Shown here: piece after piece, positions 51,103 to 60,964 of the stretch
How positions within the stretch are numbered: position 1 is the first letter of the stretch
Layout of the letters: every line of letters starts with the position of its first letter
Origin: Altererythrobacter sp. TH136
GTDB lineage: Bacteria; Pseudomonadota; Alphaproteobacteria; Sphingomonadales; Sphingomonadaceae
Length of the DNA: 64,000 nt
Reading direction: 5' to 3'
Assembly: GCF_007065885.1 (NCBI RefSeq)
Contig: NZ_CP041409.1
Location: forward strand, 1,535,501-1,599,500
The notes under the pieces: generated by a model
Database searches by the model: none
What the model was told of the DNA's origin: nothing
Seen by the model: the letters and a program-made list of their open reading frames with translations, nothing else
Program-made: the position numbers and the translations under genes

Positions 51103-52689
51103 ATGCAGGAATTTGACGTCATCGTGATCGGCGGGGGCAGCGGCGGCAGCGCGGTTGCCGGACGGCTGGCCGAAAGCGGCAAGACCGTGTGCTTGCTGGA
51201 GGCTGGCGGTCGCAACAATTCGGTGCGCGTGAAGACGCCGGGGTTCATGCCGTTCATCCCGCAAGGATCGAACTACCGCTACGATACCGTGCCGCAAAAG
51301 GGGCTCAACGGGCGGACGGGCTACCAGCCGCGCGGGCGCGGGCTCGGCGGGTCGAGCGCGATCAACGCGATGCTCTATGTTCGCGGCAACGCGTGGGACT
51401 ATGACAACTGGGCCGCGCAGGGATGCACCGGCTGGGCATACGATGACGTCCTGCCGTATTTCCGGCGTGCCGAAAAAAACGAACGCGGGGCCGATGCTTT
51501 CCACGGCGGGGACGGACCGCTTAGCGTGAGCGACCAGCACCATGTCAATGCGGGCAGCGTGGCCTTCGTCGAGGCTGCCACGCAACTGCAGCTGCCGCGC
51601 AATGACGATTTCAACGGGTCGAAGCAGGAAGGGTTCGGCCTTTACCAGGTGACGCAAAAGGACGGCGAACGCTGGTCGGCCGCCCGCGCCTATGTCGAGC
51701 CGCTGCGCAAGAACCGCAATCTGGATGTGCGCATCGGGGTGACGGTCAAGCGGCTCGAAATCGCCGACGGCCGGGTGACCGGCGCGACCTATCTGGTCGG
51801 AGACAAGGAGCGCACGATCCACGCACGGGGCGGAGTCGTGCTCTCTGCCGGCGCGTTCAACAGTCCGCAGATCCTGATGCTTTCCGGCATCGGCCCGGCT
51901 GCTCACCTGGCCGAACACGGCATCGAGGTACAGGCAGACCGCCCCGCGGTGGGCGGCAACCTGCAGGATCACATCGACTACGTGTCGAGCTGGGAAAGCC
52001 ACGACCGCGGGTTCTTCGGCGACAGCCTCGAAGGCACCATCCGCATGGCCAAGGCGGTGTTCGAGCATCGGCGCAAGCGCACCGGGATCCTGACCACGCC
52101 GTTCGCGGAAGCCGGCGGGTTCTGGAAGGTCATGCCCGACGCGCCCGCGCCCGACGTGCAGTGGCACTTCGTCCCGGCGATGCTGGAAGATCACGGCCGC
52201 ACCAAGGTCAAGGGACACGGCTTTTCGCTGCATGCCTGTGTGCTGCGTCCGGAAAGCCGCGGGACCGTGCGCCTTGGCAGCGGCGATCCGCGCGCGGCGC
52301 CGGCCATCGATCCGAATTTCCTGGACAGCGAACGCGACATGGAGGTGCTGCGGGCAGGCGTGCGGCTGTCGCACCGCATCGTGGAGGCGCCGGCGATGCA
52401 GGCATTCAAGCCGCGCGATCGCTACCCAATCGACCTGAACGATGATGCCGCGCTCGACACGCTGATCCGCAATCGCGCCGATACCGTCTATCACCCAGTC
52501 GGCACCTGCCGCATGGGCGCCGACGACGAGGCGGTGGTCGACCCGACGCTGAAAGCGCGCGGGATCGACGGGCTGTGGATTGCGGACGCTTCGATCATGC
52601 CGCAGCTGGTATCGGGCAACACCAATGCGCCCAGCATCATGATCGGCGAACGCTGTGCCGACTTCGTGAAGACCGCGCTCGCAGCCTGA
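51103..52689 (+). CDS. GMC family oxidoreductase (choline dehydrogenase-like)
   Basis: A 528-residue flavoprotein. FAD motif VIGGGSGGSAVAGRLAES at the N-terminus, GMC signature RGRGLGGSSAINAM near residue 80, and the C-terminal HPVGTCRMG and the final NTNAPSIMIGERCADF with the catalytic His/Asn. Substrates are usually alcohols, choline or polyethylene glycol; this branch is often annotated as choline dehydrogenase. It lies 25 nt after the sterol desaturase-type gene. Confidence 0.92.
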   Translation: MQEFDVIVIGGGSGGSAVAGRLAESGKTVCLLEAGGRNNSVRVKTPGFMPFIPQGSNYRYDTVPQKGLNGRTGYQPRGRGLGGSSAINAMLYVRGNAWDYDNWAAQGCTGWAYDDVLPYFRRAEKNERGADAFHGGDGPLSVSDQHHVNAGSVAFVEAATQLQLPRNDDFNGSKQEGFGLYQVTQKDGERWSAARAYVEPLRKNRNLDVRIGVTVKRLEIADGRVTGATYLVGDKERTIHARGGVVLSAGAFNSPQILMLSGIGPAAHLAEHGIEVQADRPAVGGNLQDHIDYVSSWESHDRGFFGDSLEGTIRMAKAVFEHRRKRTGILTTPFAEAGGFWKVMPDAPAPDVQWHFVPAMLEDHGRTKVKGHGFSLHACVLRPESRGTVRLGSGDPRAAPAIDPNFLDSERDMEVLRAGVRLSHRIVEAPAMQAFKPRDRYPIDLNDDAALDTLIRNRADTVYHPVGTCRMGADDEAVVDPTLKARGIDGLWIADASIMPQLVSGNTNAPSIMIGERCADFVKTALAA

Positions 52690-52720
52690 AGCCAGCCCGA
52701 CGCCCCCTGGCATCGCGGAC

Positions 52721-52751
52721 AAAAAATGGGCCGGAGGATAAGCTCCGGCCC
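52721..52751 (-). terminator. Rho-independent terminator of glnK-amtB
   Basis: On the minus strand: 9-bp stem GGGCCGGAG/CTCCGGCCC with a six-base loop, followed by ATTTTTTG. A second hairpin (GCGAAGCCGG/CCGGCTTCGC, 52788-52825) lies between it and the amtB stop. Confidence 0.85.
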
Positions 52752-52837
52752 GTGTGAAGGCGGTGTTCGCAGGAGGAACATCGGATGGCGAAGCCGGAGT
52801 AAAGGAGAGGAAGCCCCGGCTTCGCCAAACTGGTGGA

Positions 52838-54172
52838 TTAGTTGTAGGCGCGCTCTCCATGCTCGCCGATGTCGAGGCCGTCATATTCGACTTCGGGCGA
52901 TACCCTGAGGCCGGTGACCAGCTTGGCGATGGTCAGCGCGATCACGGTACCAATCGCCGCCCAGACGATGGTCATGCCGACCGCCTGCACCTGCACCAGC
53001 GTCTGCGCGCCGATGCCGACCGAACCGTCGCCCGGTCCGCCGAACAGCGGATCGTGGAGGATGCCGGTGCCGATCGCGCCGATGATCCCGCCCACCCCAT
53101 GGATGCCGAATGCGTCCAGCGCGTCGTCATAGCCGAACATCGGCTTGAGCTTGGACACCGCGAAGAAGCAGATCACCGAGGCGACTGCGCCGAGCACGAT
53201 CGCTCCGAACACCCCGACATTGCCGGCGGCAGGCGTGACTGCGACCAGCCCGGCGATGACGCCCGAGCAGAAGCCCAGGGTCGATCCCTTGTGGAGCACT
53301 GCCCGCTCGGTCAGCATCCAGAACAGCGCGGCCGAAGCGGTGGCGACGAAGGTGTTGATCATCGCCAGGCCGGCGGTGCCGTCCGCTTCCAGTTCCGAGC
53401 CGGCATTGAAGCCGAACCAGCCCACCCACAGCAGCCCGGTGCCGACCATCGTAAGGGTCAGCGAGTGCGGCGGCATAGGCTCGGCCGGATAGCCCTTGCG
53501 CTTCCCCAGCATCATCGCGGCCACCAGCGCCGAGACGCCGGCGTTGATGTGCACCACGGTGCCGCCAGCGAAATCGAGCGCGCCCATCTCGAAGAACAGG
53601 CCGCCGCCCGCCCACACCATGTGCGCGATCGGGAAATAGACGATGGTGAGCCAGATCGCGGTGAAGACCATCACCGCCGAAAACTTGATCCGCTCGACGG
53701 TCGCGCCCAGCACCAGCGCAGCGGTGATCGCGGCAAAGGTCATCTGGAAACTGATGAAGACGTACTCGCTGATCACCTCGTCCGAAAACGTCGCGGCGGT
53801 GCTGTCCGAGGTGACACCGGCGAGGAAGAACTTGCCCCACGAGATGAACGCGTTGCCTTCCGGCCCAAAGGCCATGCCATAGCCCCACATCACCCAGATC
53901 AGCATCGCCAGACAGGCTGCCGCGCCGATCTGGGTCATCGTCGAAAGCATGTTCTTCGACCGCGTCAGGCCGCCGTAAAACAGCGCGAGGCCCGGCAGGA
54001 TCATCATCAGCACCAGCACGGTGGAAATCATCATCCAAGCATTGTTGCCCGGATTGGGCACTGCGGCGGCCGCTTCCGCAGCGGCGGGCGCCGCGTCTTG
54101 CGCGAAGGCGGCGGTAGCGGCGACCAGCGAACCGCCCGTCACGAGCGCGCCGGTCAGAAATCTACGGATCAT
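52838..54172 (-). CDS. amtB: Ammonium transporter
   Basis: A 444-residue ammonium channel with an N-terminal signal-like helix and eleven membrane spans. Typical segments: NNAWMMISTVLVLMM, LPGLALFYGGLTRSKNMLS, DFAGGTVVHINAGVSALVAA, and the twin-His region. It is the second gene of a glnK-amtB operon; GlnK blocks the pore when nitrogen is plentiful. ATG 54172 begins MIRRFLTGALVTGG. Confidence 0.96.
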   Translation of the reverse strand: MIRRFLTGALVTGGSLVAATAAFAQDAAPAAAEAAAAVPNPGNNAWMMISTVLVLMMILPGLALFYGGLTRSKNMLSTMTQIGAAACLAMLIWVMWGYGMAFGPEGNAFISWGKFFLAGVTSDSTAATFSDEVISEYVFISFQMTFAAITAALVLGATVERIKFSAVMVFTAIWLTIVYFPIAHMVWAGGGLFFEMGALDFAGGTVVHINAGVSALVAAMMLGKRKGYPAEPMPPHSLTLTMVGTGLLWVGWFGFNAGSELEADGTAGLAMINTFVATASAALFWMLTERAVLHKGSTLGFCSGVIAGLVAVTPAAGNVGVFGAIVLGAVASVICFFAVSKLKPMFGYDDALDAFGIHGVGGIIGAIGTGILHDPLFGGPGDGSVGIGAQTLVQVQAVGMTIVWAAIGTVIALTIAKLVTGLRVSPEVEYDGLDIGEHGERAYN

Positions 54173-54219
54173 CTGGGTTCCCCTCATGGTCCAGGTCGAA
54201 AGATCGGGTGAGGCGCGGG

Positions 54220-54606
<387 letters not shown>

Positions 54607-54608
54607 TC

Positions 54609-54624
54609 AGCAAAAGCCGTGCCA
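54609..54624 (-). promoter_or_regulatory. Sigma54 (RpoN) promoter of glnK-amtB
   Basis: On the minus strand TGGCAC, five bases, TTGCT: an exact -24/-12 match. The predicted start of transcription is near 54599, about 40 nt before the glnK start codon. An NtrC site was not seen in the short sequence upstream. Confidence 0.88.
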
Positions 54625-54688
54625 GATCGCGACGCGACGACGAGGCCCTATCCGCAGGATGGGAAATGCCTAGAAAACGGGCAGGCGC

Positions 54689-55390
54689 TTAATTCGTCGG
54701 CAGCTCAAGCGTGGCCCACACCGGCAAGTGATCCGATGCCTTCGCCGCCAAAGCGCTGTGATGCACGCCTTGCGCGATCACGCGCCACCGGGTGCAGGCG
54801 ACGATCCGGTCGAGCTGCGCGACCGGGTTATGCGCGGGAAAGCTGCGGCCGGGCACCAGCGAGTGCCAGCCATGCGCCAACTCCCGCATGGCGCCAGTGC
54901 CCGCACCCCACTGATTGAAGTCGCCCATCAACACTGTCGGGCACGCCTCCGCGCAGCCATCCACGTGCTTCAGCACGGCGCGAATCTGGTCGCGTCGGCG
55001 CAGGCCCGACAGGTCGAGGTGCACGCCCACCGCCCGGAGGCGCACGCCTTCGACCATGAAATCGCCGCGCACGGCACCGCGCGGCTCGAGCTTCGGCAGT
55101 TCGACCGCGTGGGCTTCCAGCGCCTGGAACTTGCGCCGCACCAGCAAGGCGTTGCCGTGCCAGCCAAGGCTTTGCGGGCGCTGCGCCACCGGCAGCACCT
55201 GCCACGGGGTGTCGTCAAGCGCGGTGCGTTCGATCACGCTGGTGCGCGCGCCGAAGCGGCGATCGCATTCCTGCAGGGCGATCACGTCGGCATCGAGTTC
55301 GCGCAGCACAGCCAGGATGCGGTCGGCATCACGCCGCCCGTCCTTCCCCACGCCCTTGTGGATATTGTAACTGGCGAATGTCAGCTGCAC
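54689..55390 (-). CDS. Endonuclease/exonuclease/phosphatase family protein
   Basis: A 233-residue EEP-fold hydrolase. Metal and active-site motifs: SYNIHKGVG (Asn), IALQECDR (Glu), VLMGDFNQWG (Asp/Asn) and a final KASDHLPVWATLEL (Asp-His). Related proteins act on lipids, DNA or as metal-dependent phosphatases. Exact substrate cannot be told. It lies 38 nt downstream of the HerA-like gene on the same strand. Confidence 0.88.
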   Translation of the reverse strand: MQLTFASYNIHKGVGKDGRRDADRILAVLRELDADVIALQECDRRFGARTSVIERTALDDTPWQVLPVAQRPQSLGWHGNALLVRRKFQALEAHAVELPKLEPRGAVRGDFMVEGVRLRAVGVHLDLSGLRRRDQIRAVLKHVDGCAEACPTVLMGDFNQWGAGTGAMRELAHGWHSLVPGRSFPAHNPVAQLDRIVACTRWRVIAQGVHHSALAAKASDHLPVWATLELPTN

Positions 55391-55428
55391 GTGTCGGATG
55401 GAACGCCGCGATGCCGGGATCGGTCCCG

Positions 55429-57003
55429 TCAGCGCATCAGCCCGCCGATGAGATTGCGCACGAACCGTCCGACGTACGGCCCGGCAAGGTCGGTCGCGAT
55501 CGACCCAGCGGCCGAGCTGGCCGCGGTTTTCATGGGGCTGGCGCGCGATTTTTTCCCGAGGATCGCGCCGGCAGCGATCGACGCGCCCGATCCCATCGCC
55601 GCGCCCGCCGCGCGCTTGGCCGCCTTGCCCCAGATGCCTGTGTGAAGCCGTTCGCGCTGGCCGACTTTTTCGCGGCCGACCCGATCGACCTCGTGCGCGG
55701 TTTCGGCGGCATCCTGCGCTTTCTGCGCGAGCACTTCGGCCGCGCTTTCGCGGTCCACCCGCTCGTCGTACTTGCCTGCAAAGGGACTGACCGCTTGGAT
55801 GATCGCCCGCTCTTTCGGCTCCAGGGACCCCAGCCGGCTGTGTGGCGGCTTGATCAGCGTGCGCTGCACGACGGACGGCGCGCCGTCCTCCAGCAGCGTG
55901 GAAACTAGCGCCTCGCCCGTTTTCAGTTCGGTGATCGCCTGCGCCACATCGAGCGCCGGATTGATGCGAAAGGTCTCAGCGGCCGCGCGGATCGCCTTCT
56001 GGTCGCGCGGGGTATAGGCGCGCAGGGCATGTTGCACCCGGTTGCCCAGCTGCCCGGCAACTTTCTCTGGAATATCGACCGGGTTCTGAGTGACGAAATA
56101 GACGCCGACACCCTTTGACCGGACCAGGCGCACCACCTGTTCGACCTTGTCCTGCAACGCTGCGGGCGCCTCGTCGAACAGCAGGTGCGCCTCGTCAAAG
56201 AAGAACACCAGCCGCGGCTTTTCGAGGTCGCCCACCTCGGGCAGTGTCTCGAACAGTTCGGCCAGCAGCCACAGCAGGAACGTGGCGTAGAGCTTGGGGC
56301 TCTGCATCAGTTGGTCAGCGGCGAGCACATTGATGACCCCCCGACCGCGGTCGTCAGTGCGGATGAAGTCGACGATCTCCAGCGCCGGTTCGCCGAAAAA
56401 CTCTGCTCCGCCCTGGCTATCGAGGCTCAGAACCTGGCGCTGGATCGTGCCGACGCTCGGCTTGGTGATGTTGCCGTATCGCGCGGACAACTCGCTGGCA
56501 TTTTCGCTGGTGTGTGCCAGCATCGCCTGCAGGTCGGGCAGGTCGAGCAGCAGCAGGCCCTGCTCGTCGGCGTACCGAAAGACGATGTCGAGCACGCCCT
56601 GCTGGGTGTCGTTGAGGCCGAGCAGCCGGCCGAGCAGCAGCGGCCCCATTTCCGAGATCGTCGTGCGGATCGGATGGCCCTGCCGGCCGAAGAGATCCCA
56701 GAACACCACCGGATTATCGGCATAGGCATAATCGCTCATGCCCAGGTCGCGCGCGCGGCCCTCCAGCACGGCGGCGTTCTTGAAGCTCGGCGACCCGGGC
56801 AGGGCGATGCCCGCCAGATCGCCCTTCACATCCGCCAGGAACACCGGGACGCCCTCGGCCGAGAAGCTTTCCGCCAATCCCTGTAGCGTCACCGTCTTGC
56901 CAGTGCCGGTGGCGCCGGCGATCAGCCCGTGCCGATTGGCGCGCGACAGCTCCAGCACCTGCCGTTCACCGTTGTCGGCAAGCCCGAGGAAAATCTGGCC
57001 CAT
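55429..57003 (-). CDS. HerA-like ATPase (DUF853)
   Basis: A 524-residue RecA-fold ATPase. Walker [11 protein letters not shown] near residue 31, Walker [17 protein letters not shown] near residue 256, arginine-finger type [16 protein letters not shown]. The C-terminal 130 residues include a basic region and a glycine-rich hydrophobic segment ([17 protein letters not shown]). DUF853/HerA-type proteins are thought to pump DNA or act in membranes; no partner nuclease gene (NurA) adjoins it. Confidence 0.9.
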   Translation of the reverse strand: MGQIFLGLADNGERQVLELSRANRHGLIAGATGTGKTVTLQGLAESFSAEGVPVFLADVKGDLAGIALPGSPSFKNAAVLEGRARDLGMSDYAYADNPVVFWDLFGRQGHPIRTTISEMGPLLLGRLLGLNDTQQGVLDIVFRYADEQGLLLLDLPDLQAMLAHTSENASELSARYGNITKPSVGTIQRQVLSLDSQGGAEFFGEPALEIVDFIRTDDRGRGVINVLAADQLMQSPKLYATFLLWLLAELFETLPEVGDLEKPRLVFFFDEAHLLFDEAPAALQDKVEQVVRLVRSKGVGVYFVTQNPVDIPEKVAGQLGNRVQHALRAYTPRDQKAIRAAAETFRINPALDVAQAITELKTGEALVSTLLEDGAPSVVQRTLIKPPHSRLGSLEPKERAIIQAVSPFAGKYDERVDRESAAEVLAQKAQDAAETAHEVDRVGREKVGQRERLHTGIWGKAAKRAAGAAMGSGASIAAGAILGKKSRASPMKTAASSAAGSIATDLAGPYVGRFVRNLIGGLMR

Positions 57004-57108
57004 ACTCCGGTTGCACTCCCGCTATGCCTGCATGCGCTGTCTGCGCAGCGCGCCCCGGCGCGGTCAAGCTCCCTCGACAGCCGGGCACGACGCGCTAAGG
57101 CATATGGC

Positions 57109-58899
57109 ATGGCGGGGCACGCTCCTTTCGTTTTGCTCGATGACGCACGGACCGGCGGCGCGGCCGACGCGCAACTGTTCGAGAACCCGCGCGCGGTGTT
57201 CGTCGCGCATCGACCGGAAGACGTTGCGGCAGTACTGGAAGCCGCCGACCAGGCGCGGCGGCAGGGCGGAACGCTGGCCGGGACCATTGCCTACGAAGCC
57301 GGTCTGGCGCTGGAGCCGAAGCTTGCCCCGCTCGCACCCCCGCGCACCGGGGCCGCCGGGCCGCTCGTGTGGCTGGGGCTGTTCGACGATTCCCAGAGCA
57401 TAGCGCCCGGAGAGGTACCGGTGTGGCTGGTCGAGCGCGCGCACGGCACCCCTTCGCTTGGCCCCCTTGTGCCGCAGCTGTCGGCCGGCGGCTATGGGGC
57501 AGCATTTGCCGTGTTGCAGGAGGCGATCCGCGCGGGTGACATCTATCAGGCGAACCTCACCTTTCCGCTCGCGGGCAGTTTTCGCGGCGATCCGCTGGCG
57601 ATCTACGCCGCACTGCGGAGCCAGGCCCGGGCTGGATACGGCGGTGTGGTGTTCGACGGCCAGCATTGGCTGCTGAGCCTTACGCCCGAACTGTTTGTCA
57701 GCCTGCAAGCTGGCGAGGCCAAGGCGAAGCCGATGAAGGGTACGCGGCCGCGCTCGCCCGATCCGCAAGCCGACCAGGCGCTGGCGGCGGAACTCGCCAC
57801 CTCGGCCAAGGACAAGGCCGAAAACCTGATGATCGTCGATCTGATGCGCAACGATCTGTCGCGGGTGGCCGAGCCGGGCAGTGTGCACGTCGACGCGCCG
57901 TTCGCGGTCGAAAGCTATCCAACGGTCCATCAGATGGTCACCACCGTCCGCGCGCGGCTAGCGGAGGGGCAGGGCGCGATGGATCTGGTGCGCGCGCTGT
58001 TTCCCTGCGGATCGATCACCGGCGCGCCCAAGGTTCGCGCGATGGAACTCATCGGCCAAGTCGAGCGGGACGCCCGCGGCCCCTATTGCGGGGCGATGGG
58101 GCGCATCGACGCGCGCGGGGATGCGGCGTTCAACGTGGCGATTCGAACCCTGCGGCTGACCGAGATCGAGAACGGTCAGGGCACGGCGGTTCTCGGCGTG
58201 GGATCGGCCATCGTCGCCGACAGCGAAGCCTTGCCGGAATGGCGCGAGAGCCTGCTCAAGGCCGACTTCGCCCGCCGGGCCGCCCCTGGGTGCGACCTGA
58301 TCGAAACGATGCGCTTTCATCCGGACGAAGGCGTGCGGCTCCTCGAACTGCACCTTGAACGGATCAAGGCGAGCGCGGCCGAGCTCGGTTTCGCCTTCGA
58401 CCGGCACGCTGCTCGCAACCGGATCCAGGCGCTGTGCTTTGATCTCGACGGTCCCGCCCGGTTGCGGCTGCTGGCGTCGCGCGGTGGCGAACTGGCGCTT
58501 GAGGCGGCACCCCTACCTGCAGACCTGGCGGAGCCGCTGGCGTGCATCGCCTTGCCGCTGCCGGTGGAACCCGGCGACTGGCGCTTGCGGCACAAGACCA
58601 CCGACCGCGATTTCTACGACGCCGCGCGCGACGCAGCGCACGAGGCCGAGGCGGCAGAGGCGCTGCTGGTGCGCGACGACGGGCTGGTGACCGAGGGCAG
58701 TTTCACCAGCGTGTTCGTCGAGCGCGACGGGGTCCTGCTCACGCCGTCGCTCGCCTCAGGCCTGCTGCCCGGTGTCTTGCGCCGCTCGCTGATCGACGGG
58801 GGCCGCGCACGGGAGGCTGACCTCACTTTGAGCGATCTCGAAGGCGGGTTCCTGCTTGGCAACGCGCTGCGCGGCCTGATGGAGGCCAGACTGCTATGA
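57109..58899 (+). CDS. pabB: Fused aminodeoxychorismate synthase/lyase (PabB-PabC)
   Basis: A 596-residue fusion. The first 390 residues form the chorismate-binding PabB domain, with the motif FPCGSITGAPKVRAMELI and GIGS-like VLGVGSAIV; the last 200 form a class IV aminotransferase (PabC lyase): CDLIETMRFHPDEG, TEGSFTSVFVERDG and LLPGVLRRSLI. Together they take chorismate to 4-aminobenzoate for folate. The glutaminase PabA is elsewhere. ATG 57109 gives MAGHAPFVLLDDART. The next gene starts within its stop codon. Confidence 0.93.
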   Translation: MAGHAPFVLLDDARTGGAADAQLFENPRAVFVAHRPEDVAAVLEAADQARRQGGTLAGTIAYEAGLALEPKLAPLAPPRTGAAGPLVWLGLFDDSQSIAPGEVPVWLVERAHGTPSLGPLVPQLSAGGYGAAFAVLQEAIRAGDIYQANLTFPLAGSFRGDPLAIYAALRSQARAGYGGVVFDGQHWLLSLTPELFVSLQAGEAKAKPMKGTRPRSPDPQADQALAAELATSAKDKAENLMIVDLMRNDLSRVAEPGSVHVDAPFAVESYPTVHQMVTTVRARLAEGQGAMDLVRALFPCGSITGAPKVRAMELIGQVERDARGPYCGAMGRIDARGDAAFNVAIRTLRLTEIENGQGTAVLGVGSAIVADSEALPEWRESLLKADFARRAAPGCDLIETMRFHPDEGVRLLELHLERIKASAAELGFAFDRHAARNRIQALCFDLDGPARLRLLASRGGELALEAAPLPADLAEPLACIALPLPVEPGDWRLRHKTTDRDFYDAARDAAHEAEAAEALLVRDDGLVTEGSFTSVFVERDGVLLTPSLASGLLPGVLRRSLIDGGRAREADLTLSDLEGGFLLGNALRGLMEARLL

Positions 58900-59546
58900 T
58901 TCCGCTTCTGTTCGAAGACGGCGAAGCCCTGGTGATCGACAAGCCCGCGGGCCTGCCGGTCGATCGGCCGCGCGCTGGCGGGCAGTCGCTTGCCGACCAC
59001 CTGGAAGATTTGCGTCTCGGCTTCCAGCGCGATCCGGCGGCGGTCCACCGGCTCGATACCGACACCTCGGGCTGCCTTCTCCTGGCGCGCAATCCAAAGG
59101 CACTGGTGCGCTTCTCGCGTGCGTTCGAGGAACGCAGCGTCGAGAAGCGCTATCTCGGCATTCTGGCCGGCGAAGTGACTGAGGATGAAGGCACGGTCGC
59201 GCTGTCGCTGTCCAAAATCAGCTCGGCGGAGAAGGGCTGGCGGATGATCGCGGCGAAGAAGGGCAAGCCGGCGGTCACCCATTGGCGGCGCCTGGCGGTG
59301 GCAGGGGGCCGAACGCTGGTCGAATTCCGGCCGGAAACGGGCCGCACGCACCAGATCCGCATCCATGCCCTCGCGGGTCTGGGCGTACCGCTCGCCGGCG
59401 ATCCGGTGTACGGCGACCGGCGCAGTGGTCCGCGCACGATGCTTCACGCCGCCGGCCTGATCGTCCCGCGTGCCGCCAAGACGCCGATCGAGGCGCGCTC
59501 GCCGCTGCCGCCCGACTTCGCGCAACTCGGGTTCAGCGATGGCTGA
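58896..59546 (+). CDS. RluA family pseudouridine synthase
   Basis: A 216-residue short RluA-type enzyme with no S4 domain. The catalytic motif HRLDTDTSGCLLLAR carries the aspartate, GRTHQIRIHALAG the second conserved block, and GDPVYGDRR the third. It modifies U to pseudouridine in rRNA or tRNA; the exact target (like TruC, RluA or YqcB) is open. Its ATG overlaps the pabB stop and its own stop codon overlaps the start of arfB. Confidence 0.92.
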   Translation: MIPLLFEDGEALVIDKPAGLPVDRPRAGGQSLADHLEDLRLGFQRDPAAVHRLDTDTSGCLLLARNPKALVRFSRAFEERSVEKRYLGILAGEVTEDEGTVALSLSKISSAEKGWRMIAAKKGKPAVTHWRRLAVAGGRTLVEFRPETGRTHQIRIHALAGLGVPLAGDPVYGDRRSGPRTMLHAAGLIVPRAAKTPIEARSPLPPDFAQLGFSDG

Positions 59547-59952
59547 AGTTGACGCCGTGGTGGCGCGGACACTGGAGCTGGTCAGCGAAAGCTTCATCGC
59601 CGCGAGCGGGCCGGGCGGGCAAAACGTCAATAAGGTGGCGACAGCGGTGCAGCTGCGGCTCGACGTGTTCGCATTGCGCCTGACGCCAACAGTGTTCACG
59701 CGGTTGAAGACCCTGGCCGGCAGCCGCATGACGGCGGCGGGGGAGATCGTCCTGACGGCGCGCCGTTTTCGCACCCAGGAAGCCAACCGCGCCGATGCGC
59801 GCGAGCGCCTGGCCGAACTGTTGCGCGAAGCTCACGATGCACCGCGCCCGCGAGCCAAGAGCCGGCTCAACCGGGTGGGCAAGGAAGCACGCATCAAGGA
59901 GAAGAAATCGCGCGGGACGGTCAAGGCGAACCGCGGCAAGATCGACTGGTAA
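59539..59952 (+). CDS. arfB: Peptidyl-tRNA hydrolase ArfB
   Basis: A 137-residue class I release-factor-like protein. The GGQ motif is in [20 protein letters not shown] near residue 24, followed by the RF domain; the C-terminal tail is strongly basic ([20 protein letters not shown]), needed to enter the empty A-site of stalled ribosomes. It rescues non-stop ribosomes without tmRNA. It overlaps the RluA-type gene by eight bases. Confidence 0.93.
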   Translation: MAEVDAVVARTLELVSESFIAASGPGGQNVNKVATAVQLRLDVFALRLTPTVFTRLKTLAGSRMTAAGEIVLTARRFRTQEANRADARERLAELLREAHDAPRPRAKSRLNRVGKEARIKEKKSRGTVKANRGKIDW

Positions 59953-60065
59953 GGATTGACTTTGCACGCCGCTTGCACCAATGGCCGCGCCCGACGGGCG
60001 GCGCACGTGTGCCGCCTTTGGTATTTCTGGGCCCAGCGCCCGAGCAAGCGAATCAGGAAACCGCG

Positions 60066-60233
60066 ATGGCGAAGTCCGCAACCGTCAAGATCCGGCTGGT
60101 GTCGACCGCCGACACCGGCTTCTTCTACGTGACCAAGAAGAATCCGCGCAACCATTCGGAAAAGTTCACCTTCCGTAAGTACGATCCCGTCGCGCGCAAG
60201 CACGTCGAGTTCAAGGAAGCCAAGATCAAGTGA
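60066..60233 (+). CDS. rpmG: 50S ribosomal protein L33
   Basis: A 55-residue L33: [20 protein letters not shown] then [21 protein letters not shown]. It lacks all cysteines, so it is the zinc-free form typical of Alphaproteobacteria. The gene stands alone between arfB and lolA, with 113 nt before it. The ORF can be extended to 59973 but nothing conserved lies there. Confidence 0.96.
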   Translation: MAKSATVKIRLVSTADTGFFYVTKKNPRNHSEKFTFRKYDPVARKHVEFKEAKIK

Positions 60234-60298
60234 TCCTGAACGCCCGGAACCGCGCAGGTTCACGGGCAGTTCAACGCTCCGTGCCTAACGACCGGAGC

Positions 60299-60961
60299 AT
60301 GATTACCTTGAACAGATTTCCCAAGATCACCCTGCGCGCTGCGATTGTCGGCGCGCTGTCCCTGTCTGTCCCTGCCGCGATGCTGGCGATGCCGGCCGCC
60401 CCCGTGGCGGCCCAGGCGGGCCAACTCGACCAGGCCGTCGCCGCGCTGCGCGGCATCTCGACGATGACGGCGAATTTCACGCAGACCGACCGCAAGGGCC
60501 AGTCCCTGTCCGGTGTGCTGACGCTGAAGCGCCCGGGCAAGATCCGCTTCGATTACCAGAAGAGCGCCAAGATGCTGGTGGTCGCGAACGGCAAGTCGCT
60601 CTACCTGATCGATTACGAGGTCAACCAGGTGCAGCGCTGGCCGATCGGCAATTCGCCGCTTGGCGCATTGCTCGACCCCAATCGTGACGTGAAGAAGTAC
60701 GGCAAGCTGGTTCCGTCGGGCAGCGACAACGTCCTTTCGGTCGAGGTGCGCGACAGCAAGCATCCCGAATATGGCGTGATCACCCTGATCTTCACTCGCA
60801 ACGCCAACGCGCCCGGCGGCTGGCAGCTCACCAACTGGGTCGCGCTCGATGCGCAGAACGGTCGGACCACCGTACGCCTGACCAACCAGCGTTACGGAGT
60901 GGCGGTTGCTGACAGCGCATTCACCTTCAAGGATCCGCGCCGCTCGACTGGTCGTCGCTAG
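60299..60961 (+). CDS. lolA: Outer-membrane lipoprotein carrier protein
   Basis: A 220-residue periplasmic chaperone with a Sec signal peptide (cleavage after VAAQA). The conserved pieces are TMTANFTQTDRKGQSLSGVL, LKRPGKIRFDY and YQKSAKMLVVANGKSLYLID, which form the open half-barrel that carries lipoproteins from LolCDE to LolB. ATG 60299 starts the signal peptide; the open frame to 60230 overlaps the rpmG stop. A structured non-coding stretch follows. Confidence 0.92.
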   Translation: MITLNRFPKITLRAAIVGALSLSVPAAMLAMPAAPVAAQAGQLDQAVAALRGISTMTANFTQTDRKGQSLSGVLTLKRPGKIRFDYQKSAKMLVVANGKSLYLIDYEVNQVQRWPIGNSPLGALLDPNRDVKKYGKLVPSGSDNVLSVEVRDSKHPEYGVITLIFTRNANAPGGWQLTNWVALDAQNGRTTVRLTNQRYGVAVADSAFTFKDPRRSTGRR

Positions 60962-60964
60962 GCA

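Noticed and set aside
52754-54211. 485-residue plus-strand open frame
   Set aside because: Antisense shadow of amtB; long only because of GC-rich third positions, with His/Arg/Asp-rich composition.
56929-57108. Extension of pabB upstream of 57109
   Set aside because: Overlaps the divergent HerA-like gene and has no conserved content.
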